Positions 16,218 through 23,583 of a stretch of 64,000 bases of DNA are shown piece after piece. The notes below the pieces were generated by a model that saw only the letters and a list, made by a program, of their open reading frames with translations, had not been told where the DNA came from and did no database searches. Position 1 is the stretch's first letter, and each line of letters begins with the position of its first letter. This DNA is from JAIQFF01 sp963725615 (lineage in GTDB: Bacteria; Acidobacteriota; Terriglobia; Terriglobales; Acidobacteriaceae): the NCBI GenBank assembly GCA_963725615.1, contig CAVRZO010000011.1:124001-188000 (forward strand), given 5' to 3'. The position numbers were made by a program, and so were the translations under genes.

Positions 16218-16444
16218 AGCTGCGCCTGGCCATGCTCGCGGTATTCCTGCTTCTGTGGGTCGCCCCCGCCTTCAGCCAGGGTTGCGTCATGTGCTACACG
16301 TCCGCCAAAGGCACCAGCAAAGAAGGCCAGAACGCCATCAGCCGAGCCGTGCTGGTATTGCTGCTTCCGCCAGTGGCTTTTATGACCCTGGGAGCAGGCA
16401 TGGTGGTTCGCTACAGCAAGAAGCGCGACCAGGAAAACCAGTAA
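16214..16444 (+). CDS. Small exported CxxC membrane protein at the end of the cox operon
   Basis: A 76-residue protein of unknown function. It has a signal peptide (MKLRLAMLAVFLLLWVAPAFSQ), then a CVMCYTSAKG motif placed immediately after the cleavage point, then one membrane helix (about 44-62) and a basic tail. The ATG at 16214 overlaps the subunit IV stop, so it is co-translated with the oxidase; an upstream frame from 16106 only shadows subunit IV. The exposed CxxC could bind copper or heme or act in thiol exchange during oxidase assembly, but that is inference from context. Confidence 0.8.
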   Translation: MKLRLAMLAVFLLLWVAPAFSQGCVMCYTSAKGTSKEGQNAISRAVLVLLLPPVAFMTLGAGMVVRYSKKRDQENQ

Positions 16445-16460
16445 GTATAAGTAAGCAACG

Positions 16461-16487
16461 GAGGGACGGGTCTTCGACCCGTCCCTC
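16461..16487 (+). terminator. Strong hairpin after the cox operon
   Basis: GAGGGACGGGTC (16461-16472), loop TTC, GACCCGTCCCTC (16476-16487): a perfect 12-bp stem 16 bases after the operon's last stop. There is no T-run after it, so it may be a transcript-stabilising hairpin or a repeat rather than a true terminator. Confidence 0.45.
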
Positions 16488-16504
16488 ATCCGCCTCCGTC
16501 AGCT

Positions 16505-16698
16505 TGTCATCCTGAGCGCAGTCTTTCGCCCCGCGAAGCGGGACGAAAGCAAGCAAAGAACCCATGCATTCCTCGCCAGCTTTCCTCCAGCGTACGCGCA
16601 CACGCACGGCATAGGGCTTTGGTGCTGCCTGCCAATGCAGAGGTCCTTCGTCGGGAGCCTTTCGCGTAGCGAAAGGCTCCGCTTCCTCAGGATGACAA
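16505..16698. repeat. Composite inverted repeat element, GTCATCCTGAG family A (copy 2)
   Basis: Ends TTGTCATCCTGAGCGCAGTC and CTCAGGATGACAA in inverse orientation; the left hairpin CTTTCGCCCC...GGACGAAAG and right hairpin GCCTTTCGCG...CGAAAGGC match copies 1 and 3. The interior has diverged. It fills half of the 384-base gap before uvrA. A TATAAT at 16742-16747 is a possible uvrA -10, but it has no good -35 partner. Confidence 0.8.
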
Positions 16699-16828
16699 GC
16701 TGCTCATCGCCCGACGGCTTCTGGGAAGTCCCACCCTGCCTTATAATAGAAAGATTCGCACCCGCTCCTGAAGCCTTCTGAGCACCCTCGGAAGCACCAA
16801 AGCGGCTGCGACGGGTCCTTCTTAACTG

Positions 16829-19810
16829 ATGTCCACGGAAACGATAGTGGTTCGCGGTGCCCGGGTTCACAACCTCAAGAACGTGGACTTCGAAATCCCG
16901 CACAATTCATTGACCGTCGTCACCGGCGTCTCCGGCTCCGGCAAGTCGTCCCTTGCCTTCGACACTATCTATGCCGAAGGCCAGCGCCGCTATGTCGAGT
17001 CACTCTCGGCCTACGCCCGCCAGTTCCTGGAACGCATCGAGAAGCCCGATGCCGACTCCATCGACGGCATCGCTCCGGCAGTCGCCATCCGGCAGAAAAA
17101 TACCACTCGCAACCCGCGATCGACAGTCGGCACCGCGACAGAGATTTACGACTACCTCAGGCTGCTCTTTGCCCGCGTCGGTCGGACTTTCTGCCTGCAG
17201 TGCGGCCAGGAAGTCAAAAAAGACACGGTAGACGAGGTAACGCAGACGGTCCTGGCCCTGGGCGAAGGCACTCGCCTGAACGCGCTCTTTCCCTTACAGG
17301 GGGCCGCGACCGTTCCTCCAGAGGAACCGGCCCGCACCAAGAAACGGACCAGTGAAAGTAGCGCCGGCGGCCCGCCGGCTGTCGCGGGGACGTCCCGCCC
17401 GCGCCGCAAAAGCAATCTCGAAGCCGCCCTCTCCGATCAACTGCGAACCCGCCTGTTCGAACTGCGGCAGCGCGGCTTCAACCGCCTCTACCAGAACGGC
17501 CAAATGTTCGAATTCTCCACCCCTGAATCGCTGCTCGACGTCGACTTCAGTCAGCCAGTTTTCCTGCTGGTGGACCGCCTGGTCGTGTCCCCAGACGCCC
17601 GCGCCCGCATCGTAGACGCTATCGAAATCAGCTATCGCGAGGCCGGCGAGGTCATCTTCGAGACCGCTCCGCGCGACGATCAGCCCGCACAACGGCTGCG
17701 TTTCTCCCAACGCTTCGAATGCAAGACCTGCAACCTGCGCTATGAGGAGCCCGAGCCGCGACTGTTTTCCTTCAACAATCCGTATGGCGCCTGCCCGCGC
17801 TGCCAGGGTTTTGGTAACACTATTGACTTCGATCTTGACCTGGTAATTCCCGACAAGTCGAAGTCCCTGAATGAAGGCGCCATCGATCCCTGGACCAAGC
17901 CCAAGTATCGAACCCTCTTCGCCGAACTCAAACGCTTCGCCAAACAGGCGAACATCCCTCTCGATGTCCCGTGGACCGAGCTTGACCCCGAGCAGCGCCG
18001 GCTGGTGGTCGAAGGCGAGAGCAAGTTTCTCGGCATACGCGGCTTTTTCAATTACCTTGAGCGCAAGAAATACAAGCTGCACGTGCGCGTCTTTCTCAGC
18101 CGCTATCGCGGATACTCGACTTGCTCGGCCTGCGGCGGCGCCCGGCTGCGCATCGAAGCTCAACAGGTCAGAATCAATGGCAAGAACATCTGCCAGGTCA
18201 CCAGCATGACGGTCGAAGAGGCCTCGAAGTTCTTCTCCGGCGTCAAACTCACTGAGCAGGAGTCGGCCATTGCCGACAAACTGCTGGAGGAAATCCACGA
18301 GCGCCTGCAGTTCCTGATTGACGTCGGCCTGGAATACCTGACCTTGGACCGGCTGGCTTCAACGCTTTCAGGAGGCGAGGCCCAGCGTATTCAGCTGGCA
18401 ACCTCGCTGGGCTCGCGTCTTGTAGGGACGCTGTATGTACTGGACGAGCCCTCCATCGGCCTGCACAGCCGCGACACTCACCGTCTGATCAAGATTCTGC
18501 ACGACCTGCGCGACCTGGGAAACACGATCCTGGTGGTCGAGCACGATCCTGATGTCATGCGCGCCTCGGATCGTATTCTCGATCTCGGCCCCGGCGCCGG
18601 AGAGAGCGGCGGCCAGGTTATTGCCGTCGGAAGCTACGATGAAATCCTCAAGGCGCCCGGTTCGCTCACCGGGCGTTATCTTTCCGGAGAATTGCGCATC
18701 CAGCTTCCGCAGGCGCGCCGCAAGCCGGGCTCGCGGCAGATCAAGATTTCCGGAGCGCGGGCACACAATCTCAAAAATATCGACTTCGCCGTGCCTCTGG
18801 GAATGCTGGTCGCCATCACGGGCGTGTCCGGATCGGGAAAGTCAACGCTATTGCATGACGTGTTGTTTCAGGCCTTGTCGGCCGCGAAGAAGCAGACCAA
18901 CGGAGAGCCCCTTCCTTCTCCAGACTGGCGCGAACTCGAGGGCGACGATCTCATTGACGACGTCATTTTGGTGGACCAGTCGCCGATCGGCCGAACGCCG
19001 CGCTCCAATCCGGTTACCTACATCAAGGCCTTCGACGGAATCCGTGATCTCTTCGCTTCCCTGCCCGAGGCCAAGAAGCGAGGCTTCACCGCCGGACATT
19101 TCTCCTTCAACATTCCCGGAGGCCGCTGCGAGACCTGCCAGGGCGACGGCACCGTCACGGTAGAAATGCAATTTCTCGCCGACGTCGAGCTGATCTGCGA
19201 AGAGTGCAAAGGCGCGCGCTACAAGCCGCAGGTCCTGGATGTACGCTATCGCGGCAAGAACATTCACGAGGTCCTGAACCTTACCGTACGCGAGGCTTTG
19301 CATTTCTTCGCCGGCGTGCCCAAAGTCGTGGAGAAGTTGCGGGTGCTGGAAGAAGTGGGGCTGGGTTATCTCCGGCTCGGGCAGTCTGCGACTACGCTTT
19401 CCGGCGGCGAGGCGCAGCGTATGAAGCTGGCGGCCCACCTGCAACCGGCATCGCGGGACATTGGACGTCCTTCCAGTTCCGCTGGCCCGGCCCGCCGCCG
19501 CAATCGCATGCTTTATATTTTTGACGAGCCCACGACCGGGCTCCATTTTGACGATGTCAGCAAACTACTCTCTGCCTTCCGCCGTCTAATTGAAGCAGGG
19601 GGCTCGATTCTGGTGATCGAGCACAATCTGGAAGTAATCAAGACAGCAGATTGGGTCATTGACCTGGGCCCGGAGGGTGGCGAGCGCGGCGGATACGTAG
19701 TCGGGGCCGGTCCGCCGGAGGCCATCGCGAAGCTACCGAATTCGTACACGGGAAAGTTTCTGGCACGAGTCCTGAATGGAAACGGACAACCAACAAACGG
19801 CCGTAAGTAG
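16829..19810 (+). CDS. uvrA: Excinuclease ABC subunit A with two extra inserts
   Basis: The damage-recognition ATPase of nucleotide excision repair, which loads UvrB on damaged DNA. Both ABC modules are intact: Walker A GVSGSGKS at 33-40 and again about 667, signatures LSGGEAQRIQLA and LSGGEAQRMKLA, Walker B LYVLDEPSIGLHSRD and LYIFDEPTTGLHFDD. The zinc module CETCQGDG...CEECKGARY is present. At 993 residues it is about 45-50 longer than usual. One extra stretch, about 160-198, is rich in Pro, Gly, Arg and Ser and is encoded by a GC-rich palindromic repeat; a second, about 873-890, splits the last signature from Walker B. Neither breaks a catalytic motif. Confidence 0.97.
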   Translation: MSTETIVVRGARVHNLKNVDFEIPHNSLTVVTGVSGSGKSSLAFDTIYAEGQRRYVESLSAYARQFLERIEKPDADSIDGIAPAVAIRQKNTTRNPRSTVGTATEIYDYLRLLFARVGRTFCLQCGQEVKKDTVDEVTQTVLALGEGTRLNALFPLQGAATVPPEEPARTKKRTSESSAGGPPAVAGTSRPRRKSNLEAALSDQLRTRLFELRQRGFNRLYQNGQMFEFSTPESLLDVDFSQPVFLLVDRLVVSPDARARIVDAIEISYREAGEVIFETAPRDDQPAQRLRFSQRFECKTCNLRYEEPEPRLFSFNNPYGACPRCQGFGNTIDFDLDLVIPDKSKSLNEGAIDPWTKPKYRTLFAELKRFAKQANIPLDVPWTELDPEQRRLVVEGESKFLGIRGFFNYLERKKYKLHVRVFLSRYRGYSTCSACGGARLRIEAQQVRINGKNICQVTSMTVEEASKFFSGVKLTEQESAIADKLLEEIHERLQFLIDVGLEYLTLDRLASTLSGGEAQRIQLATSLGSRLVGTLYVLDEPSIGLHSRDTHRLIKILHDLRDLGNTILVVEHDPDVMRASDRILDLGPGAGESGGQVIAVGSYDEILKAPGSLTGRYLSGELRIQLPQARRKPGSRQIKISGARAHNLKNIDFAVPLGMLVAITGVSGSGKSTLLHDVLFQALSAAKKQTNGEPLPSPDWRELEGDDLIDDVILVDQSPIGRTPRSNPVTYIKAFDGIRDLFASLPEAKKRGFTAGHFSFNIPGGRCETCQGDGTVTVEMQFLADVELICEECKGARYKPQVLDVRYRGKNIHEVLNLTVREALHFFAGVPKVVEKLRVLEEVGLGYLRLGQSATTLSGGEAQRMKLAAHLQPASRDIGRPSSSAGPARRRNRMLYIFDEPTTGLHFDDVSKLLSAFRRLIEAGGSILVIEHNLEVIKTADWVIDLGPEGGERGGYVVGAGPPEAIAKLPNSYTGKFLARVLNGNGQPTNGRK

Positions 19811-19818
19811 CACAGCCC

Positions 19819-19955
19819 ACGTAGGGGCGGGCGCCTCCGCCCGCCCAGCCGAGCGCAGCTCGGCAAACGTGGCAAGCGCCACGCAATTCGGGATGATCCC
19901 CAGCACGGCGAGCTACGCCAGCCCGTCCGGACGACGGCGTCCGGGCCTGCGTGTG
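19819..19955. repeat. GC-rich composite repeat, TACGTAGGGGCGGG family (copy 2)
   Basis: It runs from CACGTAGGGGCGGGCGCC to GACGGCGTCCGGGCCTGCGTG with internal hairpins (GCCGAGCGCAGCTCGGC). The ends match the copies at 8841 and 48205. Its right part is read as the N-terminal codons of the TPR protein that follows. Confidence 0.7.
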
Positions 19956-21245
19956 CTCGTGCTCGTCATCGTACTTGCCTTTGCCCTGAGCGCACTGGCC
20001 CAGAGCGGCAAGACCGTCCGTCATCACAAGGTCGCGGTCGAAGATCCCTCTTCCCCGCCGGAACTCATACAGGCCGAGAGCGCGATCGAAAAACAGGATT
20101 ACGCCGCCGCGGAACCATTGCTGAAAAAAGTCGTCGAGCAGGATCCCGAAAACTACGCCGCCTGGTTTGACTTGGGATTTCTGTATAACGCGACAGGCAA
20201 GACCGACGACTCGATTGCCGCCTACCGTAAGTCCGTCGCCGCCAAGCCCGCCGTGTTTGAATCGAATCTGAACCTCGGCCTTATGCTGGTGAAGGCTCAC
20301 CAGCCCGATGCCGAACGGTTTCTGCGCGCTGCCACCAAACTGAAGCCCACGGCGCAGGTTGCGGAGGGGCAAGCCCGGGCCTGGCTTTCCCTGGGCCACC
20401 TGCTAGAGGCCAGCAACCCCGAAGGGGCAATCGAGGCTTTCAAGCAAGCGGCCTTGCTGGATCCCAAAGACCCTGAGCCGCACCTCTCTTCCGGCCCGAT
20501 CCTGGAAGGTCTAAACCGCTTTGCCGACGCCGAACAGGAGTACAAGCAAGCCTTCGCCATCGATCCCTCGTCCGCCGACGCGCTGACCGGCATGGCCAAC
20601 ATCTATATGCGTGGCCATCGTTACACCGAAGCCGAGGAGATTTTGCGCAAGCTGGTTGCGCTCCATCCCAACGACGCGGGAGCGCACATGCAACTGGGCC
20701 GCATGTTGGCCGCAGACGGCCAGAACGATCCCGCCATCGCCGAATTGCAGGTGGCGTTGAAGCTGGCCCCGTCTGATCCATCGCTGCAGCTCGACCTGGC
20801 AGACTTGTATGTCAACGCAAAAAAATATGATTTGGCGGAACCCCAGTACCGATCTCTGCTCGCGGCCAAGCCCAACGATCCCGACTTGCGGTACCGGTTG
20901 GGCCGAGTTTTCCTGATGCAGCGCAAGTTTCCCGAGGCCCAGCGGGAGTTGCTGGCTGCGCTCGAGCTCAAGCCCGGCATGGGTCCCGCCTACGGTGATC
21001 TGGCCGCCGCCGCCAATGAAAACAAGAACTACGAGCTGGTGATCAAAGCGCTGGATGCCCGCGCCAAGCTGCTGCCCGAGCTTCCCATTGGCTACTTCTT
21101 GCGGGCCACCGCCTATGACCACTTGCGTGTAAACAAGCTGGCAGCAGAGAATTACCATCGCTTCCTGGACACTGCGGGGGGAAACTATCCCGACCAGGAA
21201 TGGCAGGCTCGCCATCGTCTGATTGCGATCGAGCCCAAAAGATAA
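19893..21245 (+). CDS. Secreted TPR-repeat protein
   Basis: A roughly 450-residue protein with a signal peptide (core LRVLVLVIVLAFALSALAQS) and about ten tetratricopeptide repeats, for example AAWFDLGFLYNATGKTDDSIAAYRKSVAAKP. It probably acts as a protein-binding scaffold outside the inner membrane. The ATG at 19893 is proposed; an earlier ATG at 19776 lies inside uvrA and would give an improbable 39-residue extension. The n-region of the signal peptide is encoded by a copy of a GC-rich intergenic repeat. Three secreted unknowns follow in tandem with gaps of 3 to 65 bases, so they may work together. Confidence 0.8.
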   Translation: MIPSTASYASPSGRRRPGLRVLVLVIVLAFALSALAQSGKTVRHHKVAVEDPSSPPELIQAESAIEKQDYAAAEPLLKKVVEQDPENYAAWFDLGFLYNATGKTDDSIAAYRKSVAAKPAVFESNLNLGLMLVKAHQPDAERFLRAATKLKPTAQVAEGQARAWLSLGHLLEASNPEGAIEAFKQAALLDPKDPEPHLSSGPILEGLNRFADAEQEYKQAFAIDPSSADALTGMANIYMRGHRYTEAEEILRKLVALHPNDAGAHMQLGRMLAADGQNDPAIAELQVALKLAPSDPSLQLDLADLYVNAKKYDLAEPQYRSLLAAKPNDPDLRYRLGRVFLMQRKFPEAQRELLAALELKPGMGPAYGDLAAAANENKNYELVIKALDARAKLLPELPIGYFLRATAYDHLRVNKLAAENYHRFLDTAGGNYPDQEWQARHRLIAIEPKR

Positions 21246-21248
21246 TCC

Positions 21249-21716
21249 ATGATGCGCATTCGGGTAGCGATTCTCACGCTTCAGGTTGCGGTTGCCCTGG
21301 CCACCTTCGGCGGGGCAGCACCCGCATTTGCGGCGAAAGACGAGAGCCTCGATCAGCTCATTGCTCGAGCTGAGACCGCCCGCCCAGAGGACCGTCCCGC
21401 TCTTTACGTCGACATCGCCCGCCAGAAGGCAGACATAGCCGATCAGTTCTATCACGAAGGCAATCCGGAAGCGGGCACCGCCACCCTGCGTGAAGTGGTA
21501 ACTTTCTCCAAAAAGGCCACGGATGCGTCCATTGAAACGGGCAAAAGATTAAAGAACACCGAAATCTCGCTGCGCAAAATGGTCGAGAAGTTTCGCGACG
21601 TCAAACGTACCGTGGCTTTTGAAGACCAGGCGCCGATCCAACAAACCATGGATGAACTGGAAAAGATGCGGACGGACCTGCTCTCCGCCATGTTTGGCAA
21701 GAAGAAGGCCAAATGA
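21249..21716 (+). CDS. Exported protein of unknown function
   Basis: A 155-residue protein with a signal peptide (about 1-28, ending PAFA-AK) and an all-helical mature part rich in Glu, Lys and Ala. It has no cysteine or catalytic motif that I recognise. It starts 3 bases after the TPR gene and its stop overlaps a possible start of the next gene, so the three look like one operon. The helical YVDIARQKADIADQFYHEGN section suggests a TPR-like or coiled-coil hairpin; that is a guess from composition. Confidence 0.75.
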   Translation: MMRIRVAILTLQVAVALATFGGAAPAFAAKDESLDQLIARAETARPEDRPALYVDIARQKADIADQFYHEGNPEAGTATLREVVTFSKKATDASIETGKRLKNTEISLRKMVEKFRDVKRTVAFEDQAPIQQTMDELEKMRTDLLSAMFGKKKAK

Positions 21717-21744
21717 CGTGCGAAGGCACTAGTTCCGGGGGTGC

Positions 21745-21779
21745 CCCATCCTTTTCGCGCATTTTGCGAAAAGGATGGG
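21745..21779 (+). promoter_or_regulatory. 14-bp perfect stem-loop covering the start region of the next gene
   Basis: CCCATCCTTTTCGC (21745-21758), a 7-base loop and GCGAAAAGGATGGG (21766-21779). The right arm holds the likely Shine-Dalgarno bases (AAAGGA), two bases before ATG 21782. As RNA it would hide that start. It may also be a mobile hairpin repeat. Confidence 0.55.
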
Positions 21780-21781
21780 TG

Positions 21782-22360
21782 ATGGAGATCGTCGATGCGC
21801 CCGAGAGGCGATCTCTGCGCGACATCGTAAAGCTGGTTGGCCTCGCGGGCTGCGCGCTCTTTCTCCTGCTTTCACCCGCACTGACCGAGCAGAAACGCGA
21901 TCCGCTTACTCCTCCGGAAGTCGACCAGTTGCGCGACACCGCGATGGATCCGGACTTGCGCCTCAAACTGTACGTCGCGTTTGCCCGGGCCCGGCTGGTG
22001 GCGCTGGAGAAGGTACGCTCCGATCCCAAGACGGAGGACCGTGGCTTGGCCACCCACGACGGCCTGCAGGATTTCCTCGATGTTTACGACGAACTGAACG
22101 ACAACATCGACACCTATGTAGGCCGCAAATCAGACCTGCGCAAGGTGCTAAAGACGGTCATTGATGGAGACACTGAATTCCAGGCCAAACTTCGTGCGCT
22201 GAGGGACGACGCCACGGCCAAGAACCCAGAGAAAGAACACTACGAGTTCCTGCTTACCAATGCGCTCGAGACCCTGGACAACAGTGTGCAAGACCACCGT
22301 GAGCTGTTGGGCGAACAGGAAGAAGCCGCCAAGCAGAAAAAGAAGCCGATGAAACCTTGA
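21782..22360 (+). CDS. Membrane-anchored or exported protein of unknown function
   Basis: A 192-residue protein with one N-terminal hydrophobic stretch (LVGLAGCALFLLLSPAL, about 18-34) and a charged helical remainder, ending in KQKKKPMKP. ATG 21782 is chosen because AAAGGA precedes it. ATG 21713 overlaps the previous stop (ATGA) and has AAGAAGG upstream; that start would add 23 residues encoded by a hairpin, so both remain possible. Its helical pattern (KLYVAFARARLVALEK) echoes the previous gene (ALYVDIARQKADIAD), which suggests the two are distant paralogues. No function is recognised. Confidence 0.7.
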   Translation: MEIVDAPERRSLRDIVKLVGLAGCALFLLLSPALTEQKRDPLTPPEVDQLRDTAMDPDLRLKLYVAFARARLVALEKVRSDPKTEDRGLATHDGLQDFLDVYDELNDNIDTYVGRKSDLRKVLKTVIDGDTEFQAKLRALRDDATAKNPEKEHYEFLLTNALETLDNSVQDHRELLGEQEEAAKQKKKPMKP

Positions 22361-22404
22361 ATTTGATCTTCCTGGGCTCTGGCTAGCGGGTCGGCACCAC
22401 AAGG

Positions 22405-22626
22405 TTGTCATCCTGAGCGCAGTCTTTCGTCCAGCGAAGCGGGACGAAAGCAAGCGAAGGACCTGTGCATTCCGTGCCACCTTCACATAATCTCTGCTCA
22501 AATCCAGAATGGAAGCGCATCTGCAGATCTGGCGAGGGGTGGGGCGCCGCAATCGCCTGGCAATGCGTAGGTCCTTCGTCGGGAGTCCTTCGCGCAGCGA
22601 AGGACTCCACTTCCTCAGGATGACAG
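22405..22626. repeat. Composite inverted repeat element, GTCATCCTGAG family A (copy 3)
   Basis: Ends TTGTCATCCTGAGCGCAGTC and CCTCAGGATGACAG; hairpins CTTTCGTCC...GGACGAAAG and GTCCTTCGCG...CGAAGGAC. The interior is close to copy 1 (GCATTCCGTGCCACC, ATCTCTGCTCAA). It occupies most of the 301-base gap before the SprT-like gene. Confidence 0.85.
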
Positions 22627-22661
22627 CGCTGTAAGAAGTTCGCATGCTAATCTAGCCGCAC

Positions 22662-23348
22662 GTGAGCAAGAATCTTCTCCAAGTCTTTGAGGAAGCGTAT
22701 CGCGAACTCCGCCCCGACGCGTCCATCCCCGAATTGAAGGTCGAATTCTTCGCTTTCACCAGCATAAAAAACACCATCCGGATGCGCCAGGGCAAGCTGC
22801 TGGTTCGGCTCTCGGACCTGCTGGAAGCCGCCCCCGCGACCGTCCTGCAAGCCATCGCCCACATCCTTCTGGCCAAAATGTACCGCCGACCGGTTGACCG
22901 CGAAGCAGCGGCCCGTTATCGCCGATACGTCTCCAGCCACCACGTCAGCCGGAAGGCCCACTTGGTGCGCCAGATTCGCGGACGCAAACGCCTCGACTCT
23001 GCCCAGGGCCGTAGTTATGACCTGGAAGCTGTATTTGAAGATCTCAACCGGCGGTTCTTCCACGGTCTGCTGGCTCGCCCGCAGATGACCTGGAGCCGCG
23101 ACCGGGCCCGCAACAGCCTCGGCCACTACGATCCCGCGCACAACGCCATCGTGGTCAGCCGCATCTTCGACCATCCCCGTGTTCCCCGCTCTGCCGTCGA
23201 GTACATCGTGTATCACGAGATGCTCCATCTCAAGCATCCCGTAAGATTGCGGGGCAGCCGCAGGTGCGTGCACTCCGCCGAGTTCCAGGCAGAGGAGAAA
23301 CTGTTCCCGCACTTGGAAGAAGCCAAGCAATTCCTGAAGCGGCTATAA
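22662..23348 (+). CDS. SprT-like / M78-type putative zinc metallopeptidase
   Basis: A 228-residue soluble protein. The C-terminal third has HEMLH (185-189) in YIVYHEMLHLKHP, with H204 in CVHSAEFQAEE as a likely third zinc ligand, as in SprT-like and WLM-type proteins. The N-terminal half (LEAAPATVLQAIAHILLAKMYRR) has no catalytic residues I can name. The start is GTG 22662. It stands alone between two repeat elements. Substrate is unknown; SprT relatives cut DNA-crosslinked proteins, but a housekeeping role cannot be inferred from sequence alone. Confidence 0.8.
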   Translation: MSKNLLQVFEEAYRELRPDASIPELKVEFFAFTSIKNTIRMRQGKLLVRLSDLLEAAPATVLQAIAHILLAKMYRRPVDREAAARYRRYVSSHHVSRKAHLVRQIRGRKRLDSAQGRSYDLEAVFEDLNRRFFHGLLARPQMTWSRDRARNSLGHYDPAHNAIVVSRIFDHPRVPRSAVEYIVYHEMLHLKHPVRLRGSRRCVHSAEFQAEEKLFPHLEEAKQFLKRL

Positions 23349-23500
23349 CGACAGAGGGTGGCCCGTCCTCGTCGTTCCGTACTTTGGAACGACAGGGCGG
23401 GGACGTTCGTGGCGCTGCCACCCACCCTGCCTCTCCAAAGAACGGAGAGACGAGGGTGGGGCACCCAGGTACAACCCGACGAACAGCTCGTTGACGCCCG
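23349..23500. repeat. GC-rich hairpin repeat (GGGTGG...CCACCC type)
   Basis: Contains inverted segments CGTCGTTCCGTAC/TTGGAACGACAG and GGTGGC/GCCACCC, ending GACGAGGGTGGGGCACCCAG. It looks like a further intergenic repeat family; no second copy was seen in the window. Confidence 0.4.
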
Positions 23501-23546
23501 CACTAAGGGGAGACTATTCTTAGCGGAGTGGCGATTGCCTTCTTAG

Positions 23547-23563
23547 TTGCAACTGAGTTGCAA
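23547..23563. promoter_or_regulatory. Palindromic candidate operator before the iron-uptake operon
   Basis: TTGCAAC-TGA-GTTGCAA is a perfect 7-bp inverted repeat; the same bases also give a direct repeat of AGTTGCAA. It ends 20 bases before the ATG of the FTR1-like gene. It does not match the Fur box or the DtxR box consensus closely, so the binding protein is unknown. Confidence 0.45.
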
Positions 23564-23583
23564 TAAATGGAGTTCCCCATACG

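Noticed and set aside
11141..22626. CRISPR-like array from the three family A repeats
   Set aside because: The copies are kilobases apart, hairpin-ended and not arranged with regular spacers; no cas gene is seen.
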